Assembly (NCBI GenBank): GCA_050248955.1
Contig: JBFWRK010000056.1
Location: 1 to 5,354 of the forward strand
Reading direction: 5' to 3'
DNA from: JBFWRK01 sp050248955
GTDB taxonomy: Bacteria; Actinomycetota; Acidimicrobiia; Acidimicrobiales; Ilumatobacteraceae
DNA: 5,354 nt
The translations under genes and the position numbers were made by a program. Below the pieces are notes generated by a model. That model searched no databases and was not told where the DNA came from. It saw only the letters and a program-made list of their open reading frames with translations. Shown in pieces: positions 1-5,354 of the stretch (position 1 is its first letter; each line of letters opens with the position of its first letter).

Positions 1-353
1 CCCTTGTGGATGTACAGCGCGGCGAGCACGACGAACGAGAACAGCTGGAGGAACTCCGACTGCCAGTTCTCGAGCGTCGATTGGGCGAACTCGGCGACGA
101 AGTCACCCACCTGGGGCTCGGCGCCGTGGCTGAGCTGCTCGTCGGTGAACACCTGCCACTCGGTCACCGCGTGAGCGAACCACGTCACGAAGAACAGCAC
201 CATCAAACCGAGGCCGAGGCTGAACTCGCGCACCACGCTCCTGCCCGCCGTGTGCTCGTTGCGGATGCTGCGCAGCATCGACGCCAGCAAGAACACGAGT
301 GTTGCCGCAGTCAGCACCACGACACCCGCCATCGTCCAACCACCTGCGCTCAT
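1..353 (-). CDS. DUF6766-like integral membrane protein, 3' end cut by window edge
   Basis: The frame opens at ATG 353 and is still open at base 1, so only the first 117 codons are seen. Three hydrophobic segments are visible, at about residues 8-27, 45-62 and 104-115. Between the last two lies a polar stretch with WQVFTDEQLSHG (about 66-77) and then ENWQSEFLQ (95-103), followed by a helix running into LYIHKG. From memory of the family, an 'E..QL.HG' loop and 'ENWQSE.LQ' before a helix ending in a KG motif are hallmarks of DUF6766 small membrane proteins, whose function is unknown. The first hydrophobic segment (residues 1-30) looks extra compared with the short family members I recall. The start is well supported by a GGGAGG ribosome site 4 bases upstream. 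The gene follows the NAD(P)H-hydrate dehydratase by 63 bases on the same strand and could be co-transcribed. The family assignment rests on recognised motifs, not on a search. Confidence 0.8.
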   Translation of the reverse strand, partial: MSAGGWTMAGVVVLTAATLVFLLASMLRSIRNEHTAGRSVVREFSLGLGLMVLFFVTWFAHAVTEWQVFTDEQLSHGAEPQVGDFVAEFAQSTLENWQSEFLQLFSFVVLAALYIHK

Positions 354-356
354 CGA

Positions 357-364
357 TCCTCCCT
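357..364 (-). promoter_or_regulatory. Ribosome binding site of the DUF6766-like gene
   Basis: Read on the minus strand, the sequence AGGGAGGA lies just upstream of ATG 353, with 4 bases between GGAGG and the start codon. It is close to a full anti-16S match and fixes the start of a gene whose end is outside the window. Confidence 0.75.
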
Positions 365-383
365 TCGCCGGAGCCGTTACCCT

Positions 384-415
384 CCGCCGCGGTCACACAA
401 ACCGCAGAGCGGCGG
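384..415 (-). repeat. Inverted repeat in the gap between nnrD-type gene and membrane gene
   Basis: A perfect 7-base inverted repeat (CCGCCGC at 384-390, GCGGCGG at 409-415) has an 18-base loop and starts one base after the dehydratase stop codon. An alternative short hairpin, CCGC-TCT-GCGG on the minus strand (412-402), is followed by TTTGTGTG. Either could be a weak or leaky terminator, or could protect the 3' end of the upstream message. The U-tract is poor and such repeats are common in GC-rich DNA, so the role is uncertain. Confidence 0.3.
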
Positions 416-416
416 G

Positions 417-1322
417 TCACGCGACGGTGCGTTCCAGAGCACTGAGCACGAACGGCACCTCGTCGACGATCTCCCGTGCGATGAAGCCGAGCGGAGCGAG
501 CCGGTCGGTCAGGCGCAGGCCGGACGCGTGGTGCGCGTAGGTCGCCCAGCAGGTCGCCTGCGCCGCGTCGCCGCACCGCGCGGCCGCACCGGCGACCAGC
601 CCCGCGAGCGCGTCGCCCGATCCCGAGGTGCCGAGGCCGGGAGCGGCATCGTCGATGCACCAACGACGCCCGTCCGGTGCGGCGACGGTGCCGAAGGACG
701 TCACGACGGCACCCGAGGATCGAGCGACCTCACCGAGCTCGTCGAACGCGTCGAACGCAGCTGCGAGCTGTTCGAGCTCTGCGCGGTTCGGCGTGACCAC
801 CAAGCGGTCGCGCAGCTGGCGGAGACCGTCGCTGCCGACGCCGTCCATCGAGCACAGCGCGAGCGCGTCGAGCACCACGCAGGTCGAGGAACCGATCCGG
901 GGCAGTACTTCCTGGAGCACCTCGGCGGTCGCCGTCTGACCACTCATCCCCGGGCCGATGAGGACGGCGTCCGCACCCGGCAGGAGCTCGACGAGCACAG
1001 CGACCGCCTCGGCTACGAGCAGCGAGCCCTTTCCGTCGACGGGCATCGGGGCGACCATCGCTTCGGGCAGCGCGACCGCGAGCGCGGTGGCGGCAGGGGC
1101 TGCGGTTGCGATCTGCAACCGGCCCGCTCCGATCCTCAGTGCCGCGAGACCCGACAGCAGCACTGCGCCGGGAGTCCGCACCGACCCGCCCACCACGAGG
1201 ACCGTTCCGCGCGAGTGCTTGTCGCCGTTCGTCGCGAGCGGCAGCGGCCACGAGCGCAGGAGCGCGGCATCCAACGGCTTTGCCGCTGGCGGCCCCTGCT
1301 CAACGTGGGGCGACCGGGGCAT
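417..1322 (-). CDS. nnrD: ADP-dependent NAD(P)H-hydrate dehydratase (YjeF C-terminal / NnrD type), stand-alone
   Basis: This 301-residue cytoplasmic enzyme is predicted to use ADP to convert (S)-NAD(P)H hydrate back to NAD(P)H, repairing cofactor damaged by heat or enzymatic side reaction (EC 4.2.1.136). It shows the ribokinase-like carbohydrate kinase fold of the YjeF C-terminal family: K35 and SRG 37-39, VVGGS 43-47, a Gly-rich AALRIGAG segment 60-67, GPGM 123-126, LDALAL 151-156, TPNRAE 177-182 and the nucleotide-site motif GTSGSGDALAG 231-241 with the presumed catalytic Asp237. The length fits a lone dehydratase; the N-terminal NnrE epimerase domain of bifunctional Nnr proteins is absent. 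The LDALAL and TPNRAE segments differ from the LDADAL and TPHPGE forms of the classical family. I recall similar changes in actinobacterial relatives, so this is probably a subfamily trait. ATG 1322 was chosen because AAGGAG lies 4 bases upstream. The gene overlaps the end of the phosphatase by 23 bases in another frame, which suggests coupled translation. Confidence 0.93.
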   Translation of the reverse strand: MPRSPHVEQGPPAAKPLDAALLRSWPLPLATNGDKHSRGTVLVVGGSVRTPGAVLLSGLAALRIGAGRLQIATAAPAATALAVALPEAMVAPMPVDGKGSLLVAEAVAVLVELLPGADAVLIGPGMSGQTATAEVLQEVLPRIGSSTCVVLDALALCSMDGVGSDGLRQLRDRLVVTPNRAELEQLAAAFDAFDELGEVARSSGAVVTSFGTVAAPDGRRWCIDDAAPGLGTSGSGDALAGLVAGAAARCGDAAQATCWATYAHHASGLRLTDRLAPLGFIAREIVDEVPFVLSALERTVA

Positions 1323-2046
1323 CGTGCTCCTTCGTCACGGTCGCCGGCCCGGCCTCGAGCGGAGCCGTCCATCCGTCGAGGTCGACGACGAGCCGCCCGT
1401 CCGCGTCGCGCACGAACGTGGTCAAGGAGCAGTTCGCGAGCCGCTCCTCGCGGCTCAGCTGCAACGCGCGCTGCTCGTCGAGGTCCTCGATCAGATAGCG
1501 CAAGAGAATGATCACGACCTCGTGGGTGAAGACGAGGACGCGCCGGTCGGCGTGCTCGCGCACCAGCGAGTCACGCAGTGAGCGCAGCCGCAGCGCGACA
1601 TCGACCCAGCTCTCACCGCCCGGGGGCCGGTGATAGAACTTGCCGAGGCGCTCACGCCGGCGGAACTCGTCCGGGAACCTGTTCGCGAAGCCCGTCCGCG
1701 TCAGCAGGTCGAGCACGCCGAGCTCCCGTTCGCGCAGTCGCTCGTCGTGGTGGACCCGCAGGTCCAACCCGGCCGCATCGAGACACACGTCGGCCGTCTC
1801 GATCGATCGCGCGTACGGTGACGAGAGAACGACCTGCGGGAGCACATCCGCCGGGCACGTCGCGAGCCAGCGTCCGAACGCCGCTGCCTGATCGCGCCCC
1901 GCCGCCGAGAGCGGCACGTCCATGTCGCGCTCGGCGATGTCCAGAACTTCGTCGTCGCGTCCACGTGCGGCATCACGCGCCACGTTGCCCAGGCTCTGGC
2001 CGTGGCGCACGATCCACAGGGTGTCGAGCTCGCTCGCACTCACCAT
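1300..2046 (-). CDS. Histidine phosphatase family protein (phosphoglycerate mutase-like)
   Basis: The 248-residue product belongs to the histidine phosphatase superfamily, whose members transfer phosphate through a phosphohistidine. The catalytic set is complete: the RHG motif at 14-16 (within VRHGQSLGN, His15 as nucleophile), Arg80 in LSSPYARS, an acidic proton-donor candidate in LRERELG (Glu106 or Glu108), and His175 in FTHE. Residues 29-47 form an insertion before the DVPLS motif that normally lies closer to RHG. No signal peptide or membrane segment is seen, so it should be cytoplasmic. The substrate cannot be told from sequence; phosphoglycerate, nucleotides and phosphosugars are all possible. 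ATG 2046 places RHG at the normal distance from the N-terminus and has AGGG 4 bases upstream. A longer frame from GTG 2106 adds 20 residues that look unrelated to the family. The 23-base overlap with nnrD downstream makes a shared cofactor-repair or nucleotide-related role plausible, but this is inference. Confidence 0.92.
   Translation of the reverse strand: MVSASELDTLWIVRHGQSLGNVARDAARGRDDEVLDIAERDMDVPLSAAGRDQAAAFGRWLATCPADVLPQVVLSSPYARSIETADVCLDAAGLDLRVHHDERLRERELGVLDLLTRTGFANRFPDEFRRRERLGKFYHRPPGGESWVDVALRLRSLRDSLVREHADRRVLVFTHEVVIILLRYLIEDLDEQRALQLSREERLANCSLTTFVRDADGRLVVDLDGWTAPLEAGPATVTKEHDAPVAPR
1327..1332 (-). promoter_or_regulatory. Ribosome binding site of the nnrD-type gene, inside the phosphatase coding region
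   Basis: AAGGAG on the minus strand lies 4 bases before ATG 1322. It sits within the last codons of the phosphatase gene, so ribosomes finishing that gene pass over it. This supports the 1322 start and translational coupling. Confidence 0.65.
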
Positions 2047-2165
2047 CGGACCCTGCCCGTCGTCGCGCTCGGCCAAACACCGACGCGCCGGTCGTGAGAA
2101 CGCCACCCGCTGCTACGTTCGTCGTGAGTGCCCAGCGGCTGGATCCCGATGCACAGGACGAGGAC
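2047..2165. promoter_or_regulatory. Divergent intergenic region between phosphatase and FAD oxidoreductase
   Basis: About 119 bases separate the two chosen start codons and must hold promoters for both directions unless a gene starts further out. On the plus strand, TGCTACGTT at 2111-2119 resembles an extended -10 element (TGN-TACGTT). No good -35 box precedes it; TCGTGA at 2092-2097 is the best candidate and is weak. Transcription from it would begin near 2126, very close to an in-frame GTG at 2124. No convincing promoter was found for the minus direction. An imperfect 12-base palindrome at about 2080-2091 is unremarkable in DNA of this composition. Confidence 0.35.
2155..2164 (+). promoter_or_regulatory. 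Ribosome binding site(s) of the FAD oxidoreductase
   Basis: Two purine-rich cores lie in tandem. AGGA at 2155-2158 is 7 bases before GTG 2166, and GAGGA at 2160-2164 is 7 bases before GTG 2172. Both starts are in frame and differ by two residues, so the site supports a start in this spot without deciding between them. Confidence 0.5.
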
Positions 2166-3857
2166 GTGAGCGTGGCCGACGCGGTCGTGATCGGCGCCGG
2201 GCCGAACGGGCTCGTCGCCGCGAACCTGCTCGCTGATGCGGGGTGGGACACCGTCGTGCTCGAAGCGAACGACGAACCGGGCGGTGCGGTCCGCACGGCG
2301 GAGATCACCGCGCCCGGGTTCCGCAACGACCTCTTCAGCGCCTTCTACCCGATGACGGCGGCCTCGGCGGTGATGAGGTCGCTGCGGCTCGAGGACGAGG
2401 GGCTCCGCTGGTCTCACGCGCCGACGGTGCTGGCGCATCTGCGCGCGAACGGGCCGCCGGCGATCCTGCACCGTGACATCGAGCGCACGGCTGCATCGCT
2501 CGTCCGCGACTCGCTCGGCGACGGTGCTCGGTACCGCCGGATCGTCGAGCGCTGGATGCGCCTGTCGGATCCGCTCATGGAGGCACTCCTCTCACCGTTC
2601 CCTCCGGTCCGCGCATCGCTGCGGCTCCTGGCCGCCGCCCGATCGGACGGAGCGCGCGACCTCGCCCGGCTGGCGGTGATGCCGCTGCGGCGATTCGTCG
2701 AGGAGGAGTTCCGCGGCAGCGCGGGTCGACTGCTGTTCGCAGGCAACGCGCTGCACGCCGATGTCACGCCGGAGTCGACCGGCAGCGCCGTGTTCGGGTG
2801 GCTGCTGGTCTGCCTCGGCCAGCAGTACGGCTTCCCGGTACCCGTCGGCGGCGCCGGGCAGATCACCGCTGCCCTCGTCGCTCGCGCCGCGCGGCGCGGC
2901 GTCCACATCGAGTGCGGGGCGCGCGTCGACGAGGTCGTCGTCCGCGAGGGGCGGGCAGTCGGCGTGGTGACGGCGGACAGCAGGTCCGTCTCCGCCCGGC
3001 GCGCCGTGCTGGCCGACTGCGACGTCGCCCGGCTGCTGATCGGCATGGTCGGCGAGTCGCACCTGCCGGCCGACGTCGTGCGCCGGCTGCACCGGGTGCA
3101 GCGCGGGTTCGGCACGTTCAAGGTCGACTGGGCCGTCGACGGGCGCGTCCCCTGGGCCGACGCGGGCGTCGCGGAGGCTGGCACCGTCCACATCGCCGAC
3201 AGCCTCGACGAGCTGACGATGACGTCCGCGCAGCTGTCGATGGGGCGCGTTCCGTCCGACCCGTTCCTGCTCGTCGGTCAGATGACCACGGCCGACCCGA
3301 CGCGTTCGCCAGCTGGCACCGAAACGCTGTGGGCGTACACCCGTGTCCCGCAGGCGGTCGTCGCGGATGCCGGCGGCGAAGGTGTCGGACCGACCTGGAG
3401 CGAGAGTGACTGCGAGCGGTTCGCCGACCGGATGCAGGCCCGCATCGAACGGCTCGCGCCAGGCTTCGGCTCACTCGTCACAGCACGCCACATCATGTCG
3501 CCGATCGACCTCGAACGCGCTGACGCGAACCTCGTCGGCGGCGACCTGAACGGCGGCACCGCGCAGCCGCACCAGCAGCTCGTCTTCCGGCCGGTGCCCG
3601 GCCTCGCCCGTGCGGAGACGGCGATCCGCGGGTTGTACCTCGCGTCCGCCTCAGCCCACCCGGGCGGTGCCGTCCACGGCGCGTGCGGTGCGAACGCGGC
3701 CCGGGCGGCGATCCTCCATGACCGCCTCCGCCATCCGATCGTTCACATCGCGAAGACGCGGGCGGCAGCGAAGAGGGCGCCGGCGAGCTCACCGTCGCCC
3801 TCGACCGTCGCGTCGAGCTCGTCGGGATCGATGCGGCGGGCGACGAGGCGGCAGTAG
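2166..3857 (+). CDS. FAD-dependent oxidoreductase, phytoene desaturase / PYROXD2-like family
   Basis: The 563-residue product is a flavin amine oxidase/CrtI-type oxidoreductase. An N-terminal Rossmann dinucleotide fold begins VVIGAGPNGLVAANL (7-21), with the GxGxxG glycines at 10, 12 and 15. Glu33 (VLEAN) is placed to bind the FAD ribose, and GGAVRT (39-44) is the usual second FAD motif. The middle has PVGGAGQ (226-232) and GARVDEVVV (251-259), typical of this superfamily. The C-terminal FAD site is YLASASAHPGGAVHGACG (491-508), close to the family pattern LAGASTHPGGGVHG.CG. No carotenoid synthesis genes are nearby, so a true phytoene desaturase role is not supported; the substrate is unknown. 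GTG 2166 sits just before the Rossmann strand and has AGGA 7 bases upstream; GTG 2124 and GTG 2172 are in-frame alternatives. The family core ends near residue 522. The last 41 residues are a Ser/Ala/Arg/Lys-rich tail, mostly read from DNA that also encodes the convergent gene on the other strand. Confidence 0.92.
   Translation: MSVADAVVIGAGPNGLVAANLLADAGWDTVVLEANDEPGGAVRTAEITAPGFRNDLFSAFYPMTAASAVMRSLRLEDEGLRWSHAPTVLAHLRANGPPAILHRDIERTAASLVRDSLGDGARYRRIVERWMRLSDPLMEALLSPFPPVRASLRLLAAARSDGARDLARLAVMPLRRFVEEEFRGSAGRLLFAGNALHADVTPESTGSAVFGWLLVCLGQQYGFPVPVGGAGQITAALVARAARRGVHIECGARVDEVVVREGRAVGVVTADSRSVSARRAVLADCDVARLLIGMVGESHLPADVVRRLHRVQRGFGTFKVDWAVDGRVPWADAGVAEAGTVHIADSLDELTMTSAQLSMGRVPSDPFLLVGQMTTADPTRSPAGTETLWAYTRVPQAVVADAGGEGVGPTWSESDCERFADRMQARIERLAPGFGSLVTARHIMSPIDLERADANLVGGDLNGGTAQPHQQLVFRPVPGLARAETAIRGLYLASASAHPGGAVHGACGANAARAAILHDRLRHPIVHIAKTRAAAKRAPASSPSPSTVASSSSGSMRRATRRQ
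3743..3857. other. Tail-to-tail overlap of two convergent coding regions
   Basis: The plus-strand oxidoreductase reads through to TAG 3855-3857, while the minus-strand gene ends at 3743, giving 115 shared bases. The minus-strand reading (LDATVEGDGELAGALFAAARVFA) looks like a normal C-terminus of the MDMPI family. The plus-strand reading is low-complexity. The minus-strand gene is therefore likely the original user of these bases and the oxidoreductase tail a later extension. No terminator can be seen between the two genes. Confidence 0.8.
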
Positions 3858-4753
3858 TCGACGAGATCCGTGACGATCGTGAGCTGCCGCTGCTCCGGGC
3901 TGCTCCCGGCGGGAAGGTCGAACGTGCCACCGCCGGCACCGGTGAGCACGACGCGAGCCGGACGGACCGGCACGTCGGGCGCGACGACCGAGACGAGCAG
4001 CGGCAGGCTGGCGACCGAGAACGACGACATCGCCCGCAGGTCGGCAGCACACGGCGCCTCGAGCGATCGGCCCGTGGCGCGGCGGATGTCGTCGGCATGC
4101 GTCCAGAGCTCGAACCCACGGGCGATCAGCACGGATCCGACGGTGAACGGCCAGCCGTGCATCGTCACCGGCAGCTCCGCGTCCACGTCCGGAGACGAGT
4201 GGAGCTGTTCGAGGGTGGACGTCGCGCGTCGGTCCCACGCTTCGACGGTGTCGCGCGGCGGACGGGCGAGCTCGTCGCGGATCTCGTCCGTCCCGAGCGC
4301 GAGATGATGCTCGTCGGCGGCATAAGCGCCCGTGCCGCCGAGACCGAGCTGCTGCGCGGTGTACTTCTCGATCACGAGCAGGTGGGCGACGAGCCCGTGC
4401 ACCGTCCACGCGTACGGAGCGGCTTCAGCCTGCCAGTCGTCGGGCGAGAGCGAGGTGAGCAGCGCGCGCAGCGCTGCCACCTGATGCGCGAACACCTCGA
4501 GCGGGGTCGATGCCGTGACCCGTGACTCGGCGGAGCGGGCGGTAGCTGCGCTCAACAGCCGATCGCGCAGGTCCGCCGGTGGCGCCCCGGCGAGGCTCTC
4601 CCCCAGCAGCGCGGTGACGTGCCGCATCGCATCGCTGCGGCGAACGAGCTCCGGATACATCGCGATGTCACGGTCGATCTCGTCGCGAGCGGACTCGTCG
4701 AGCGCATCGAGCGCCCACGCCCCCAACAACTCGTCCACCTGGTCGCGCTTCAT
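3743..4753 (-). CDS. Putative anti-sigma factor fused to a maleylpyruvate isomerase (MDMPI/DinB-fold) domain
   Basis: The 336-residue protein has two parts. Residues 1 to about 75 resemble the N-terminal anti-sigma domain of RskA/RsiW-type proteins: DELLGAWALDALDE (8-20), then an acidic helix, then a linker APPADLRDRLLSAA (57-70), a common stretch after that domain. The usual zinc motif (H...CxxC) is missing, with MYPELV in the place of the Cys pair. Residues about 84-336 match the mycothiol-dependent maleylpyruvate isomerase family. WTVHGLVAHL (116-125) supplies His124, and FELWTHADD (214-222) supplies Glu215 and His219, the three positions expected to bind metal in this fold. VEGDGELA (317-324) is a typical C-terminal motif. 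There is no membrane segment or signal peptide, and the only cysteines are Cys235 and Cys301. ATG 4753 overlaps the sigma factor stop as ATGA, and GGAG lies 5 bases upstream. The context suggests it binds and controls the neighbouring sigma factor. Whether the C-terminal domain is a sensor or an enzyme is unknown. Confidence 0.88.
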   Translation of the reverse strand: MKRDQVDELLGAWALDALDESARDEIDRDIAMYPELVRRSDAMRHVTALLGESLAGAPPADLRDRLLSAATARSAESRVTASTPLEVFAHQVAALRALLTSLSPDDWQAEAAPYAWTVHGLVAHLLVIEKYTAQQLGLGGTGAYAADEHHLALGTDEIRDELARPPRDTVEAWDRRATSTLEQLHSSPDVDAELPVTMHGWPFTVGSVLIARGFELWTHADDIRRATGRSLEAPCAADLRAMSSFSVASLPLLVSVVAPDVPVRPARVVLTGAGGGTFDLPAGSSPEQRQLTIVTDLVDYCRLVARRIDPDELDATVEGDGELAGALFAAARVFAM

Positions 4754-5322
4754 GCCCACTCCACCGCCCCGTCCGTGCGCAGCGCGCGGGTGAGATGCTC
4801 CAACGCGAGGCGGAGCCGAGACTTCGCAGTGCCCTCCGGCGCGCCGGTCGCCTGCGCGACCTGCTGGAAGGTCAAGCCGCCGAAGTACGCCAGCTCGATC
4901 GCCCGCCGTTGCTCGGCCGGCAGGCGCTCGACCGCTGCCCTGAGACGTTCGGCAGCGATCATCGCCAGCGCAGCTTCTTCGACGTTCGGCGCTGTCGTCG
5001 CCGCATGCTGGATCGACCGCTGCTCGTTCGCCGCGCGCCGGCCCGTTCGCCGCAACACGTCGATGGAGCGGCAGCGGGCGATGGTCGCGAGGTACGTCCG
5101 CAACGTGCCGCGCTCGACATCGAACCGCTCCGGGTGCTCCCACAACGCGACGAAGACCTCCTGGCAGACGTCGGCCGCGGTGGCCGACCCGACCAGCCGC
5201 ACGGCGATGCCGTGCACCAGCGGTGCATACTGGTCGTACACCGCGGCCAATGCCGAGTCGTCACCCGCGGTGATGCGGGCAACCATCGACCTTTCCCAGG
5301 CGCGGGGATCATCGGGCACCAC
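4750..5322 (-). CDS. ECF-type RNA polymerase sigma factor (SigK-like)
   Basis: The 190-residue product (numbered from GTG 5322) has the two-domain plan of group 4 sigma factors. Region 2 spans about residues 24-92 and includes YDQYAPLVHG (29-38), DVCQEVFVALW (51-61, the core-binding helix) and TLRTYLATIARCRSIDVLRR (73-92, region 2.3/2.4). After a linker, region 4 spans about 130-180 with LPAEQRRAIELAYFGG (134-149) and a helix-turn-helix TFQQVAQATGAPEGTAKSRL (151-170) that should read the -35 element. The pattern resembles SigK/ECF19-type factors paired with RskA. The next gene starts on its stop codon and carries an anti-sigma-like domain, a classic sigma/anti-sigma pair. GTG 5322 was chosen because AGGG lies 6 bases upstream. 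The frame stays open to GTG 5346 and to the window edge, while ATG 5286 would give a shorter protein that still keeps region 2. The promoter lies outside the window. Confidence 0.94.
   Translation of the reverse strand: MVPDDPRAWERSMVARITAGDDSALAAVYDQYAPLVHGIAVRLVGSATAADVCQEVFVALWEHPERFDVERGTLRTYLATIARCRSIDVLRRTGRRAANEQRSIQHAATTAPNVEEAALAMIAAERLRAAVERLPAEQRRAIELAYFGGLTFQQVAQATGAPEGTAKSRLRLALEHLTRALRTDGAVEWA
4759..4765 (-). promoter_or_regulatory. Ribosome binding site of the anti-sigma/MDMPI fusion gene
   Basis: GGTGGAG on the minus strand lies 5 bases before ATG 4753, within the last codons of the sigma factor gene. Together with the ATGA stop-start overlap at 4750-4753 it points to coupled translation and near-equal output of the two proteins. 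Confidence 0.6.
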
Positions 5323-5328
5323 CGCTGA

Positions 5329-5339
5329 CCCTAGCCCTC
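5329..5339 (-). promoter_or_regulatory. Probable ribosome binding site of the ECF sigma factor
   Basis: Minus-strand GAGGGCTAGGG precedes GTG 5322, with 6 bases between AGGG and the start. It is the best site near the open 5' end and is the reason for choosing 5322 over GTG 5346. Only 8 bases are visible upstream of 5346, so that start cannot be judged. Confidence 0.4.
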
Positions 5340-5354
5340 GCCCCACATGGCGCA

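Noticed and set aside
103..663. A minus-strand open frame of 186 codons crossing the end of the dehydratase and the start of the membrane gene
   Set aside because: It is Arg-rich, has no family features, and overlaps two well-supported genes in a different frame.
6..1511. A 501-codon open frame on the plus strand opposite the membrane and dehydratase genes
   Set aside because: Its protein is rich in Arg, His, Glu and Gln with no recognisable domain, and it lies antisense to genes with clear motifs and ribosome sites. Long antisense frames are expected at this GC content.
2080..2091. Imperfect palindrome in the divergent region as an operator
   Set aside because: Two of the six base pairs in the symmetric halves fail to match, and such GC-rich near-palindromes occur often by chance here.
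1578..2165. Upstream extension of the oxidoreductase frame by about 196 codons
   Set aside because: The extension is Arg/Pro/Ala-rich, lies opposite the phosphatase gene, and precedes a normal Rossmann N-terminus that has its own GTG starts and purine-rich sites.
2166..3731. A carotenoid biosynthesis role for the oxidoreductase
   Set aside because: Similarity to phytoene desaturases is at superfamily level, and no phytoene synthase, cyclase or prenyl transferase gene is in the window.
4754..5143. Upstream extension of the anti-sigma/MDMPI frame through the sigma factor gene
   Set aside because: The extra residues are a frame shadow of the sigma factor. The ATGA overlap at 4750-4753 with GGAG upstream gives a natural start.

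Overview
The window is dense, high-GC DNA (about 70 % G+C by eye) with strong G/C bias at third codon positions. It carries six protein genes, five on the minus strand and one on the plus strand. The high GC, the RskA-like anti-sigma module, a domain of the mycothiol-dependent maleylpyruvate isomerase family and the style of the proteins point to an actinobacterium. The class Acidimicrobiia is possible, but the sequence alone does not fix the taxon. No rRNA, tRNA, CRISPR array, insertion sequence or attachment site was seen.

Left block, minus strand (2046 down to 1): a histidine phosphatase, a stand-alone ADP-dependent NAD(P)H-hydrate dehydratase (nnrD type), and a DUF6766-like membrane protein cut by the window edge. 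The first two genes overlap by 23 bases and look translationally coupled. The membrane gene follows after a 63-base gap that holds an inverted repeat, and it has its own strong ribosome binding site. The known role in this block is repair of damaged (hydrated) NADH/NADPH. The phosphatase substrate and the role of the membrane protein are unknown.

Centre, plus strand (2166 to 3857): a large FAD-dependent oxidoreductase of the phytoene desaturase/PYROXD2-like superfamily. It is transcribed divergently from the phosphatase across about 119 bases. Its last 115 bases run antisense into the end of the next gene.

Right block, minus strand (about 5322 or further, down to 3743): an ECF sigma factor of SigK-like appearance. 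Its stop codon overlaps (ATGA) the start of a second gene, which joins an anti-sigma-like N-terminal module to a metal-binding DinB/MDMPI-fold domain. This is the most interesting part of the window. The putative anti-sigma factor appears soluble, lacks the usual zinc Cys/His motif, and carries a potentially catalytic or thiol-binding domain as its candidate sensor.

Every base belongs to a gene except the 63-base gap, the roughly 119-base divergent region and the right edge. Long open frames opposite the real genes are shadows of high GC.
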